Origin: Caballeronia megalochromosomata
Lineage (GTDB): Bacteria > Pseudomonadota > Gammaproteobacteria > Burkholderiales > Burkholderiaceae
Assembly (NCBI GenBank): GCA_001580565.1
Contig: LRBF01000141.1
Location: 1 to 43,219 of the forward strand
Direction of reading: 5' to 3'
Length of the DNA stretch: 43,219 nucleotides
In this document: positions 33,558 through 43,139 of the stretch, piece after piece
How the letters are laid out: every line of letters begins with the position of its first letter
How positions within the stretch are numbered: position 1 is the stretch's first letter
The notes under the pieces: generated by a model
Database searches by the model: none
Told to the model about the DNA's origin: nothing
What the model saw: only the letters and a program-made list of their open reading frames with translations
Made by a program: the position numbers and the translations under genes

Positions 33558-36500
33558 ATGACGCAGGCCAAACCCGATCTGCTCTCGCTCGCAACGCGCT
33601 TCGCGCAGTTGCCTGATGCGCAGCGCAAGGTGTTCGTCGCGCGGCTCGCCGACGCCGGCATCGACTTTCGCATGTTGCCGATTCCGCCGCGCGCGCGAGG
33701 CGATGCATGTGATGAAACGATGGCGGGCGTGCCCGCATCGTTCGCGCAGACGCGTCTGTGGCTGCATGCGCGCATGATCGACGAGCCTGCGGCGTATCAC
33801 ATCACCGAGCGCCTGCAACTCGATGGCGCGCTCGACGCGAACGCGCTGCGCCTGTCGTGCGATGCATTGATCGCGCGTCACGAAGCGCTGCGCACGACCT
33901 TCACGGAAGGCGCGGACGGCGTGCTGCAAACCGTGCATGCGCCGATGCGCTGTCCGTGGCAATCGGTGGATCTCAGACACGTTCCCGTCGGGGAGCGTGA
34001 GACGCGGGCCGCCGCGCTCGCGCTTGCCGACGAATCGCGCCCGTTCGATCTCGCCCATGCGCCGCTCGTGCGCGCGCATCTGATCAGGTTCGATGCGAAC
34101 ACGCACTGGCTTTCGCTGACGACGCATCACATCGTGTCGGATGGCTGGTCGGCCGACATCGCGCTGGCCGAACTCGCCTCGTTCTATCGCGCGTATGCGC
34201 GCGGCGAAGCGGTGTCCGTCGTGCCGTTGCCGATCCAGTACGCGGATTACGCGCTCTGGCAACGCCGCTGGCTCGATGCGGGCGAGCGCGAACGGCAACT
34301 CGATTTCTGGCGCGCGCGGCTCGATCCATCGCGCGACGTGCTCATGTTGCCGGGCGCGGCGGCGCGGCCCGGAGAGCGCAGCGCGCGCGGCGCGCGTCAT
34401 GTCTTCACGCTCGATTCAGCACTTGCCGCACGCCTGCGCGTCTTTGCCAACGAACGCCGCGCGACGCCTTTTGCCGTGCTGCTCGCCGCACTGAATGCGC
34501 TCTTCGCGCGCGCCTCGGGCGAAGCGCATATCCAGATCGGCGTGCCCGCCGCGAATCGCGAGCGCGCGGACACGGCGGGCCTCATCGGCTTCTTCGTCAA
34601 CACGCTGACGCTCGCGGCACGCATCGATGCAGCGCAGCCGTTTTCAGCGCTCGTCGATGCGACCCAACGCGGCCTCGTCGATGCGCAATCGCATCAGGAC
34701 GTGCCCTTCGAGCAGGTGGTCGAAGCGCTCGGTGTCGTGCGCAGCGCAAGTCATCATCCGCTCTTTCAGGTCATGGCGGCTTATGGCGCGCGCCGTGCGC
34801 TGCCCGCTTTCGCCGATGTGCGCGCAACCGAATTGCCCTCCGGCACGCCGTTCGCGAAGTTCGATCTGACCTCGAATTTCGAGGAGCGACCGGATGGTTC
34901 GCTCGCCGCTGCATTCATTCATGCGCTCGATCTCTTCGACGCCGATGCGATCGAGCGTCTTGCGCGCCGTTTCGTCGAACTTTTGCGCGCTGCGCTCGAT
35001 GCGCCGCAAACGCTCGTAGGCGATCTGCAATGGCTGCCGCAAGACGAGCGCGCGCAACTCGATGCGTGGAATCGCAATGCGCCTGACCGCGCGCCGGCAT
35101 TCGTTTCTGTTCAGGAACGCATCGCGCGTCATGCGCGAGCGAGGCCGGACGCGCGCGGCGTCGCCGACATGGAGCGGGCATTCACGCGCGGCGAAGTCGA
35201 TGCACGCGCGACGCGTATCGCGCAACGCCTCATCGATGCCGGCGTGCGCGCGGAGATGCGCGTGGGCGTGGCCTTGAGCCGTTCGGTCGATCTGCTCGTG
35301 GGACTGATTGCGGCGCTGAAGTCGGGCGGTGCATTCGTGCCGCTCGATCCGAGCCATCCGCGCGAGCGTCTCGCGCAGATTCTCGACGATGCGCGCATCG
35401 AGCACATCGTCACCGAACGCGCGAGTCTCGATGCGCTGCCCGTGCCCGCGAACGCGCACATCCTGCTTCTCGACGACGAAAGCCTCTACGCCGACGATGA
35501 AACATCACGCGTTGCCTTGCCCGATGTCGCAGCCGGACAGGCGGCCTACGCGATCTATACATCGGGATCGACCGGCAAGCCGAAGGGCGTGATCGTCGAT
35601 CATGGTTCGTTCGCGCGCCATTGCGTCGCCATCGCCGAACGTTATGCCGCGACCGAGCGCGACACGTTCATGCTGTTCCAGTCGGTCAACTTCGACGGCG
35701 CGCACGAAGGCTGGTTCTCGCAGTACATCTCGGGCGCTGCGGTCGCGATCACCGCCGACACGCTCTGGCCGCCCGCGCTGACCTTCAGGCTCATGCGCAA
35801 GGAAAGCGTGACGATGACCTATGTGCCGCCGGGTTGCGCGACGCAGCTCGCGGAATGGGCGCTCGTGCACGGCGCGCCGCCCACGTTGAAGTCGATCACG
35901 GTCGGCGGCGAAGCGACATCGCGCGAAGCCTTCGCGTTGATGCGCCGCGCTTTTCCGAACGCACGCATCGTCAACGGCTATGGTCCGACTGAAACGGTCA
36001 TCACGCCGATGCTGTGGATGTTCCATCCCGGCGACGATCATGCGAAGCTCGCGGACTGCGCGTATCTGCCGATCGGCACGCTCGTCGGCGCGCGCACCGC
36101 GCATGTGCTCGACGCGCGTCTGAATCCGCTGCCCGTCGGCGTGATCGGCGAGCTGTATCTGGGCGGTGAAGGCGTGGGCGTGGCGCGCGGTTATCTCGAC
36201 CGTCCCGCGCTCACCGCCGAGCGCTTTGTGCCCGATCCATACGGCGAGCCGGGCGCGCGTCTGTATCGCACGGGCGATCTTGTGCGGCGCCGCGCCGATG
36301 GCGTCTTCGATTTCATCGGCCGGGTCGATCATCAGGTGAAGCTGCGCGGCCTGCGTATCGAGCTGGGTGAGATCGAAGCGCAGCTCGCCGCGCACGACGA
36401 TGTGCGCGAGGCGTGCGCCGTGGTGCGCGGCAAGGGCGCGCAGGCTGCGCTCGTCGCCTACGTCGAGTTGAAAGCGGATGCACGCGAACGTGCCGCGCTC

Positions 36501-38528
36501 GGCCGTGCCGCCGATGCCGCCGAACTCGATGCGCATCTGCGCCGCACGTTGCCCGATTACATGGTGCCGGCGCATATCGTCGTGCTCGATGCATTGCCGC
36601 GCAATGCGAACAGCAAGGTCGATCGTGCGGTGCTGCCCGAGCCGCCGAGGAAGGAGCGCAGCTACGAAGCGCCCGCCGCGGGCACCGAAGCCGCGCTCGC
36701 GAAAATCTGGCGCGAGGTGCTGAACGTCGAGCGCGTGGGACGTGCCGATCATTTCTTCGAGCTCGGCGGGCATTCGCTCGCAGTGGTGCGGGTCGTCACG
36801 CGCATCGCGGACATGCTCGGACGCGACGTGCCCGTGCGCGCGTTGTTCGAAACACCGGTGTTGTCGCAATACGCAAAGCGCGTGCAGCAGGCGAGTGTTT
36901 GCGAAGGCGCATCGGCCGCCGAGCAGGCCGCGTTCGCGCCCGATGAAAACGGCGTATGGCCGCTTTCCGCTGCGCAACTCGGCCTCTGGTTCCTGTGGCG
37001 CGCGCAACCGCAAAGCGCCGCATATAACATTCCGGTCGCCGTGCGCATGCGCGGCCCGCTCGATGCCGATGCCTTGCGCGAAGCGCTCGCGCAAGCCGCC
37101 GCGCGTCATCCGGCGCTGCGCACGCAACTGGTCGAACGCGAAGGCGCATCGCCGGGTCAGCGCATCACGCCGATGTGGCGCTTCGAGTTGCCGGTGATCG
37201 ATGTTGCGGGCCGCATCGGGGAAGCGAGGCGCATCACCGATGAAGACGCGCTCACGCCCTTCGATCTCGTTCACGCCAAGCATCTGTGGCGCGCACGACT
37301 GCTGCGACTTGCCGACGACGATCACGTGCTGTCGCTCGTCGTGCATCACATCGTGTCGGATGGCACGTCGATCGATCTTTGGCTCGACGATATCCGCGCG
37401 ACGTATGTCGCGTTGCAGAAGGGCGCGTCGGTCGCTGAACGCGCGTCGAATGCGCTGGTTCTGCCGTCGTCCGCAACGCCCGGGCGTGTCGCGTTCTGGC
37501 GCGATGCGCTGAAAGAGCTGCCCGCGATCGCGTTGCCCGCGCCCGCATCGGGTCGCGTGGAAGATCCGCGATGGCTCGCGAGCCGCATCGCGTTCGATCT
37601 CGATGATGCGCTCGTCGAACGCGCCCGCGCGCTCGCAATGGCATGCCACGCCACGCTGCCGATGCTGCTGCATGCGGCGCTCAACGCCGCGCTGCATCGT
37701 CTGACGGGCGCGTCCGATCAACCGGTCGGCGTGCTCGCATCGACACGCGAATCGACGGGCGACGCCGCGCGCGATGCGCTCGGGCTCTTCATCAACGCGG
37801 TCGTCGTGCGCACACGCATGACGAAGGACGATACGCCCGCGACCTTGCTCGCCACGGTGCGCGACGCCGCGCTCGCCGCCTACGCGCACGCCGATGTGCC
37901 ATTCGCCGATGTTGTGTCCGCGCTGAATGCGAAGCGTCCCGGCGCGGGCAATCCGCTCTTCCAGGTGATGTTCAACTACCTTCGCCCGGCCGCGATGGCC
38001 TCGCGCGACTGGGCGGGCCTCGCGATCGAAGGCTTCGATGACGTGCGTCATCGCGTCGTGTTCGATCTGGAATTGGACGTGACCGAATCTCCGGACGGCC
38101 GCGTGAGCTGCGCGTTTTCCTATGCGAACGAACGTGTCGATGGGGCGTTTGTCGAGACGCTTGCGACGCGTTATCTCGCGACGGTCGAACATTTCGCGCA
38201 CGCGCCGCACGAGGTCTTCGAGGCGAGCGAAGCAACGTTCGAAAGTGCTCGACGCGTCACGGCACCCGAGACATCGAACGAAGAGACCAGCGAAGCACGA
38301 GCGCTCGCGCATATCTGGAGCGAGGTCTTCGACGGCCAGCTTCTCACGTCGCGCGACGATCTTTTCGCGGCGGGCGCGACTTCATTCGCCGTCGTGCGCT
38401 TTGTCGATGCGGCGCGCAAAACCGGCTTCGATATCGCCATTCAAGACGTTCTCGCGACGCCCCATTTCGCGGGCCTCGGCGCCACGCTCGCACGCCGCTT
38501 CTCGCTGGCATCGGCCAATGACAATTGA
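33558..38528 (+). CDS. orbJ: Siderophore NRPS, final module: C-A-T-C-T, no thioesterase
   Basis: A 1656-aa synthetase adding the fourth residue. C domain (HHIVSDGWS ~190), A domain (YTSGSTG ~667, NSKVDR ~1018), T (LGGHS ~1069), a second C domain (HHIVSDGTS ~1263), and a short carrier-like domain near the end (DDLFAAGATSFAVV, Ser ~1605). Specificity residues read DGEYTGGITK, which I recall as a hydroxyornithine-type code. No thioesterase or reductase domain follows. In the ornibactin family the chain ends in putrescine, so the last C domain probably condenses the peptide with a free amine. The start ATG follows AGAGGA, 25 bases after the first NRPS. The A10 motif has NSK in place of NGK; the catalytic Lys is kept. 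Confidence 0.93.
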   Translation: MTQAKPDLLSLATRFAQLPDAQRKVFVARLADAGIDFRMLPIPPRARGDACDETMAGVPASFAQTRLWLHARMIDEPAAYHITERLQLDGALDANALRLSCDALIARHEALRTTFTEGADGVLQTVHAPMRCPWQSVDLRHVPVGERETRAAALALADESRPFDLAHAPLVRAHLIRFDANTHWLSLTTHHIVSDGWSADIALAELASFYRAYARGEAVSVVPLPIQYADYALWQRRWLDAGERERQLDFWRARLDPSRDVLMLPGAAARPGERSARGARHVFTLDSALAARLRVFANERRATPFAVLLAALNALFARASGEAHIQIGVPAANRERADTAGLIGFFVNTLTLAARIDAAQPFSALVDATQRGLVDAQSHQDVPFEQVVEALGVVRSASHHPLFQVMAAYGARRALPAFADVRATELPSGTPFAKFDLTSNFEERPDGSLAAAFIHALDLFDADAIERLARRFVELLRAALDAPQTLVGDLQWLPQDERAQLDAWNRNAPDRAPAFVSVQERIARHARARPDARGVADMERAFTRGEVDARATRIAQRLIDAGVRAEMRVGVALSRSVDLLVGLIAALKSGGAFVPLDPSHPRERLAQILDDARIEHIVTERASLDALPVPANAHILLLDDESLYADDETSRVALPDVAAGQAAYAIYTSGSTGKPKGVIVDHGSFARHCVAIAERYAATERDTFMLFQSVNFDGAHEGWFSQYISGAAVAITADTLWPPALTFRLMRKESVTMTYVPPGCATQLAEWALVHGAPPTLKSITVGGEATSREAFALMRRAFPNARIVNGYGPTETVITPMLWMFHPGDDHAKLADCAYLPIGTLVGARTAHVLDARLNPLPVGVIGELYLGGEGVGVARGYLDRPALTAERFVPDPYGEPGARLYRTGDLVRRRADGVFDFIGRVDHQVKLRGLRIELGEIEAQLAAHDDVREACAVVRGKGAQAALVAYVELKADARERAALGRAADAAELDAHLRRTLPDYMVPAHIVVLDALPRNANSKVDRAVLPEPPRKERSYEAPAAGTEAALAKIWREVLNVERVGRADHFFELGGHSLAVVRVVTRIADMLGRDVPVRALFETPVLSQYAKRVQQASVCEGASAAEQAAFAPDENGVWPLSAAQLGLWFLWRAQPQSAAYNIPVAVRMRGPLDADALREALAQAAARHPALRTQLVEREGASPGQRITPMWRFELPVIDVAGRIGEARRITDEDALTPFDLVHAKHLWRARLLRLADDDHVLSLVVHHIVSDGTSIDLWLDDIRATYVALQKGASVAERASNALVLPSSATPGRVAFWRDALKELPAIALPAPASGRVEDPRWLASRIAFDLDDALVERARALAMACHATLPMLLHAALNAALHRLTGASDQPVGVLASTRESTGDAARDALGLFINAVVVRTRMTKDDTPATLLATVRDAALAAYAHADVPFADVVSALNAKRPGAGNPLFQVMFNYLRPAAMASRDWAGLAIEGFDDVRHRVVFDLELDVTESPDGRVSCAFSYANERVDGAFVETLATRYLATVEHFAHAPHEVFEASEATFESARRVTAPETSNEETSEARALAHIWSEVFDGQLLTSRDDLFAAGATSFAVVRFVDAARKTGFDIAIQDVLATPHFAGLGATLARRFSLASANDN

Positions 38529-38541
38529 GAGACACAGGGAA

Positions 38542-39903
38542 ATGAAGAAAGAAACCGCATTCGATCTGATCGGCATCGGCTTTGGGCCGTCGAATCTGTC
38601 GCTCGCCGTGCGCCTTGCCGAAGAGAGCGGCACATCGAACATGAAGCATTGCTACATCGAACGGCAACCGGAGTTTGGCTGGCATCGCGACATGCTGCTC
38701 GACGATTGCCGCATGCAGATTTCCTTCCTGAAGGATCTCGTCACGCAGCGTGACCCGAAGAGCCGCTTCACGTTCATCAACTATCTGTTCGAGCGCGGGC
38801 GCTTGAACGAATTCATGAACCTGAAGAATTTCTATCCGACGCGCGTCGAGTTTCACGATTATCTGAGCTGGGTCGCGCAAGCCTTCGACGATCGCGTGCA
38901 TTACGGACAAAGCGTCACGGGCATTGAACCCGTGCTCGATGCTAATAACGACGTGAGCGCGCTGCGTGTCGTGTCGCAGGACGAGGACGGCCGTGAGTGG
39001 CGTCGCGTGACGAACGCGTTGTCGATCGGCGTCGGCGGCACGGCGCGCGTGCCGGAACCGTTCGCAGCGCTCGGGCCGCATAACGTGATTCATTCGTCGG
39101 CGTATCTGAGTTCGATCGAACGCGTCGCGGGCGATGGCCGCAACGGCAAGAAGCGTATTGCCGTGATCGGTGCGGGGCAGAGCGCAGCCGAAGTGTTCTC
39201 GGATCTCACGCGCCGCTTTGCGCACGTCGATGCGACGCTCGTGATTCGCGCAAGCGCACTCAAGCCCGCCGACGATACGCCCTTCGTCAACGAGATCTTC
39301 AGCCCCGAATTCACCGATGTCGTCTATGCGCAATCGGAAGACGGCAGGCGGTCCCTGATCGAGCGTTTCCGCGACACGAACTATGCGGTCGTCGATCGTC
39401 CGCTGATCGAGCAGATCTACGAAATGCTCTATCTGCAGAAGGTCTCCGATGAAGCGCGGCATCGACTGCTCGCGAACACGGTGATCGAAAACACCGCGCG
39501 CCGCGCAAACGGCGAGATCGAGCTGACGATGCGCGACGTGCTGAGCGGGCACGCGCACGCGGCGCGCTTCGATGCGCTCGTGCTTGCGACGGGTTATCGG
39601 CGCGATACGCATCTCGCGCTCCTCGACGCGCTTGCGCCGCATCTGGACGACGCGCTCGCGCAACGCAATGTGGGTCGCGACTATCGGCTCGTCACGCCTT
39701 CGCGGTTCAAGGCGCGCATCTATCTGCAAGGCTGCTGTGAAGACAGCCACGGTCTCTCCGACACGCTGCTTTCGGTGCTCGCAGTGCGCTCGGACGAGAT
39801 CGCCGCATCGCTTGCCGGCGCGGGTCAGGAAAACGCCGCGAAACAAACGGTGGATACGAGGAATACCGGGGTGAGCGGCGGCCGCGTGGCCGTGGCTCTT
39901 TGA
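38542..39903 (+). CDS. pvdA: L-ornithine N5-monooxygenase
   Basis: A 453-aa flavin-dependent N-hydroxylase (PvdA/SidA family) that makes N5-hydroxyornithine from ornithine with FAD, NADPH and O2. The FAD site is GIGFGPSNLSLA near the N terminus, the NADPH site GAGQSAAEVFSDL around residue 212, and the C-terminal FAD/substrate motif is LATGYRRDTHL. The MQISFLKDLVTQRDPKS stretch is characteristic of ornithine hydroxylases. The start follows CAGGGAA and lies 13 bases after the second NRPS. It supplies the hydroxamate precursor for the hydroxyornithine-type modules. The C-terminal ~25 residues are low-complexity and probably not catalytic. Confidence 0.96.
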   Translation: MKKETAFDLIGIGFGPSNLSLAVRLAEESGTSNMKHCYIERQPEFGWHRDMLLDDCRMQISFLKDLVTQRDPKSRFTFINYLFERGRLNEFMNLKNFYPTRVEFHDYLSWVAQAFDDRVHYGQSVTGIEPVLDANNDVSALRVVSQDEDGREWRRVTNALSIGVGGTARVPEPFAALGPHNVIHSSAYLSSIERVAGDGRNGKKRIAVIGAGQSAAEVFSDLTRRFAHVDATLVIRASALKPADDTPFVNEIFSPEFTDVVYAQSEDGRRSLIERFRDTNYAVVDRPLIEQIYEMLYLQKVSDEARHRLLANTVIENTARRANGEIELTMRDVLSGHAHAARFDALVLATGYRRDTHLALLDALAPHLDDALAQRNVGRDYRLVTPSRFKARIYLQGCCEDSHGLSDTLLSVLAVRSDEIAASLAGAGQENAAKQTVDTRNTGVSGGRVAVAL

Positions 39904-39935
39904 CAAAGTAGCGGCGAACAGGAAGCCGCATTGCG

Positions 39936-42134
39936 ATGGAGAGAAGAAGAATGATGTGGGGAAGAGGGACGCGCCGGGCGATCGCCGTAGCGGCGAGCAT
40001 GGCGTTCAGCCTGGCGGCGGTGGATCATGCATTGGCGCAGGAACAGCAGGCACAGCAGGATGGATCGCAGACGAGCACGTTGCCTGCGGTTCGCGTGAAC
40101 GCATCGGCGGACAAGGACGATACCGTCGGCCTCGTCGCACGCAAGAGCCGCACCGGCACGAAGACCGATACGCCGATCGACGAAATTCCGCAGACGATCA
40201 ACGTGGTCACGTCGACGCAGATCGAGGAAACGGGCGCGACCACCATCAACGAAGCCTTGCGCTATGTGCCCGGTTTTTCATCGTATGGCTCGGACGTTCG
40301 CTCCGACTGGTACTCGGCATTGCGCGGCTTCACGCCGACGGTGTTCGTCGATGGGCTGCAGGTGCCCAATACGTTGAACCTGTCGAGCTGGCGCGTGGAT
40401 CCGTACATGATCGACAGCATCACGATCCTGCGCGGGCCGACATCGGTGCTGTACGGTCAGGGCGATCCCGGCGCGATCGTCGACGTGCAAAGCAAGCTTG
40501 CCGATGGTGGGCGTTATCGCGAGGCGGGCGTGCAGATCGGCAACTATGCGCGCAAGCAGGTGATGTTCGATATCGGCGACAAGATCGACAAGGACGGCAC
40601 GCTGTCGTATCGCGTGCTGGCGGTCGGGCGCGACGGCAATTCGATGACCGGTCCACATGCCGAGCAGCGCTTCGCGGTGTCGCCGTCGGCGCGCTGGCAG
40701 CCGAGCGCGAACACGTCGTTGACGATCGCGGCGAGTTATCTGCAGGACTGGGGCGATGCATCGAACAACTTCCTGCCCGCACAAGGCACGGTGCTGCCCA
40801 ATCCGAACGGCAAGATTTCGGAGAACCTCTATACGGGTGATCCGACGTACTCGTACTATCGCAAGAAGGAATGGTCGGTAGGCTATCAGTTCGAGCACAG
40901 GTTCAACGACATCTGGACGTTCCGCCAGAACACGCGCTGGATGCATCTGTCGCTCGACAACGGCGCGGTGTGGGGCGGCGGTCTCGATCCGAGCGATCCG
41001 AGCGAGCAGACGCTCGCGCGTTATGCGGGTCTGTTCCAGCCGAACTACAGCCGCTTCGATATCGACAATCAGGCGCAGGCGCGCTTCGGCACGGGGCCGC
41101 TCGAACATACCGTGCTGCTCGGCTTCGAGTACAACCGTCAGAACTCGACCGACAGCGAATGGCTCGCGCAGGCGCCGAGCCTGAACATGTACAACCCGGT
41201 CTATACGCCGGTCTCGACCGCGATCTTCAGCGGCCCGGATTCTTTCGGCCAGACGAACACGCGTACGTCGCTCGATAACTTCGGCCTCTATGCGCAGGAT
41301 CAGGTGAAGTGGAACCGATGGATGCTGACCGTGGGTGGCCGCGAGGACTGGAGCAATACGAAGCAGGATGACATCGTCGGCGGGACGCAACTGAAGCAGG
41401 ACGACAGCGCGTTCACGGGACGCGTCGGCCTGACGTATCTGGGCGATTACGGCTTGTCGCCGTACATCAGTTATTCGACTTCGTTCAATCCGATCATCGG
41501 CGTGAAGATGGCCGATGGCGGTCTGCCCGCACCGACGAAGGGACGTCAGATCGAAGCGGGTCTGCGCTGGCAGCCGCCGGGCAAGAACCTGATGCTCGGC
41601 GCGGCCGTGTATCAGATCAACCAGACCAACGTCCTGACACCCGACCCGACCGACCCCACCGGCACGTTCTCCGTGCAGACGGGCGAGGTGCGCTCGCGCG
41701 GCATCGAGCTTTCCGCGGTGGGCAACGTGACGCGCAATCTGTCGGTGATCGCGGCTTACGTCTATCAGGATGTGAAGAACATCAGCGCGAACGACGTGAC
41801 GCTCGGCAAGTGGCCGGTATCGATTCCGCTGCCGCGTCAGATGGCGTCGCTGTGGGCCGACTGGACGTGGCATTCGGGACCGCTCGACGGCCTCGGCTTC
41901 GGCGCGGGCATCCGCTATCAAAGCGGTCTTGCGGGTGCGGCGGACAACTCGCTCTACATCCCGAGCTACACGGTGTACGACGCGGCCGTTCATTACGACA
42001 CGCAACATTGGCGTTTCGCGGTGAACGCGTCGAACATTTTCAACCGCACGTTCGTGAGTGGTTGCCAGTCGGATTCGGCCTGCTTCTATGGCAATCCGCG
42101 CACGGTGATCGCGAGCGCCCGTTATAACTGGTGA
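39936..42134 (+). CDS. orbA: TonB-dependent ferric siderophore receptor
   Basis: A 732-aa outer-membrane receptor of the FhuA/FpvA-like siderophore class. A signal peptide (hydrophobic AIAVAASMAFSLAAV, cleavage after HALA) is followed by the plug domain (IDEIPQTINVVT, INEALRYVPGF, ILRGPTSVLYGQGDPGAIVD) and a 22-strand barrel ending RTVIASARYNW with a terminal aromatic residue. No N-terminal STN signalling domain is present, which agrees with a sigma factor that is not controlled by surface signalling. The start is uncertain: ATG 39936 has AGGAAG upstream, while ATG 39951 has a closer GGAGAGAAG. It sits 32 bases after pvdA in the biosynthetic operon and should import the product of this locus. 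Confidence 0.94.
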   Translation: MERRRMMWGRGTRRAIAVAASMAFSLAAVDHALAQEQQAQQDGSQTSTLPAVRVNASADKDDTVGLVARKSRTGTKTDTPIDEIPQTINVVTSTQIEETGATTINEALRYVPGFSSYGSDVRSDWYSALRGFTPTVFVDGLQVPNTLNLSSWRVDPYMIDSITILRGPTSVLYGQGDPGAIVDVQSKLADGGRYREAGVQIGNYARKQVMFDIGDKIDKDGTLSYRVLAVGRDGNSMTGPHAEQRFAVSPSARWQPSANTSLTIAASYLQDWGDASNNFLPAQGTVLPNPNGKISENLYTGDPTYSYYRKKEWSVGYQFEHRFNDIWTFRQNTRWMHLSLDNGAVWGGGLDPSDPSEQTLARYAGLFQPNYSRFDIDNQAQARFGTGPLEHTVLLGFEYNRQNSTDSEWLAQAPSLNMYNPVYTPVSTAIFSGPDSFGQTNTRTSLDNFGLYAQDQVKWNRWMLTVGGREDWSNTKQDDIVGGTQLKQDDSAFTGRVGLTYLGDYGLSPYISYSTSFNPIIGVKMADGGLPAPTKGRQIEAGLRWQPPGKNLMLGAAVYQINQTNVLTPDPTDPTGTFSVQTGEVRSRGIELSAVGNVTRNLSVIAAYVYQDVKNISANDVTLGKWPVSIPLPRQMASLWADWTWHSGPLDGLGFGAGIRYQSGLAGAADNSLYIPSYTVYDAAVHYDTQHWRFAVNASNIFNRTFVSGCQSDSACFYGNPRTVIASARYNW

Positions 42135-42141
42135 TGATCGT

Positions 42142-42175
42142 TGGCGGCGTGGTTCGCTCATGATTCGCGCCGCCA
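42142..42175 (+). terminator. Possible hairpin attenuator between receptor and pvdF genes
   Basis: An 8-bp stem (TGGCGGCG / CGCCGCCA) with an 18-base loop lies just after the receptor stop codon, and TTCTTT follows. It could partly terminate transcription or protect the upstream mRNA. The long loop and weak T-tract make full termination doubtful. Confidence 0.35.
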
Positions 42176-42194
42176 TTCTTTCGAGCAGGATTCA

Positions 42195-43040
42195 ATGACG
42201 AAGATAAAGCTGGTCTACATCATGTCCTTGCGCAACGCGGCGGCGGATCGCGCGGGACAGCAGATCGAGTACAAGGGTGGCACGCGCTACATGAAGTCCC
42301 CGCTCGAATACCTTGTCGAGCAACTCAATGTTTCTCCTCTGGGCGATCTGTATTCGCTCGAAGGCTTGATCTATGACGATGACGAAGGCTCGCCGCGAGA
42401 TCGCGAGAAGCTCGCCGGTTATGGCTTTCGTCATGCGCCGGGCGGGCAGTGGATACATCCGCCGGAACTCGCTGTGCAGGGCGTGCCGGTGACGAGTCTG
42501 CTGCATGCGATTCCATCGGCATATCGGTGCTTGCCTGTTGACGCGGTCGTTGAACGCGCGGCGCAGAAGAGCGTGTTCGAGAAGCGTCTGCTCGACAAGC
42601 TGCATGCGCTCGATGCGGATTTCGTTGTGCTCGATGGGCTGCTTGTGATTCTCGATGAGCTGGTTCGGCCGGGTGCGGAGTTTTGTCGGCGGATCGCGAA
42701 TATTCATCCGGGGATCACGCGGCTGGGTTCGCCGTTCGAGCGGCGCGGGGCTTATGCGACGCTCGATGCGCTTTATGGCGCGCGGGGCGAACGCGTGGTC
42801 GACTGGAGCACGATGCGCGTGCAGGCCGCGCCGGTGATCGACAGGACCGGGGCTTCGTTTCATTATGTCGATAACGGGATTGATTCGGGTGAAGTGATTT
42901 TTGATGTGCTGGGTACGAGTATCGATCCCGTCGATACCATTCTCGAATTGCGCTGGAATAACTTTCAGCGGAGTTTGTTTCCTGCGCTTGAGGGGGGGCT
43001 TTTGGCTATGGCCGACATGCTTGCTAAGGACGTGGTTTAG
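42195..43040 (+). CDS. pvdF: N5-hydroxyornithine formyltransferase
   Basis: A 281-aa formyltransferase of the PvdF type, transferring a formyl group from 10-formyltetrahydrofolate to hydroxyornithine to complete the hydroxamate. The formyltransferase catalytic triad is visible: Asn and His in IANIHPGITR, followed by the Asp-containing YVDNGIDSGEVIF. The N-terminal part (SLRNAAADRAGQQ, KGGTRYMKSPLEYLVEQ) is characteristic of PvdF proteins rather than Met-tRNA formyltransferases. The ATG follows AGCAGGA. It is the last gene of the operon. As the only N-modifying acyl-type enzyme in the window, it predicts formyl rather than fatty-acyl hydroxamates. Confidence 0.92.
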   Translation: MTKIKLVYIMSLRNAAADRAGQQIEYKGGTRYMKSPLEYLVEQLNVSPLGDLYSLEGLIYDDDEGSPRDREKLAGYGFRHAPGGQWIHPPELAVQGVPVTSLLHAIPSAYRCLPVDAVVERAAQKSVFEKRLLDKLHALDADFVVLDGLLVILDELVRPGAEFCRRIANIHPGITRLGSPFERRGAYATLDALYGARGERVVDWSTMRVQAAPVIDRTGASFHYVDNGIDSGEVIFDVLGTSIDPVDTILELRWNNFQRSLFPALEGGLLAMADMLAKDVV

Positions 43041-43091
43041 GTTTTTTTTCGTTTTTGCTGGATCCCGTATTCGTGTCGGTCTATTAGCGTT

Positions 43092-43139
43092 GCCCCTGTG
43101 CGGGGCGGCAGTCACTTTCTTTGCTGCTGCAAAGAAAGT
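43092..43139. repeat. Hairpin-rich intergenic repeat of Burkholderia type
   Basis: Two inverted repeats follow pvdF: GCCCC-N5-GGGGC (43092-43106), and an 11-bp stem ACTTTCTTTGC / GCAAAGAAAGT around a TGCT loop (43114-43139). From memory, very similar sequence recurs many times between genes in Burkholderia and Paraburkholderia genomes and is often mis-annotated as short ORFs. It may act as a transcription terminator for the siderophore operon. Beyond it, 43140-43219 shows no supported gene. Confidence 0.6.
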
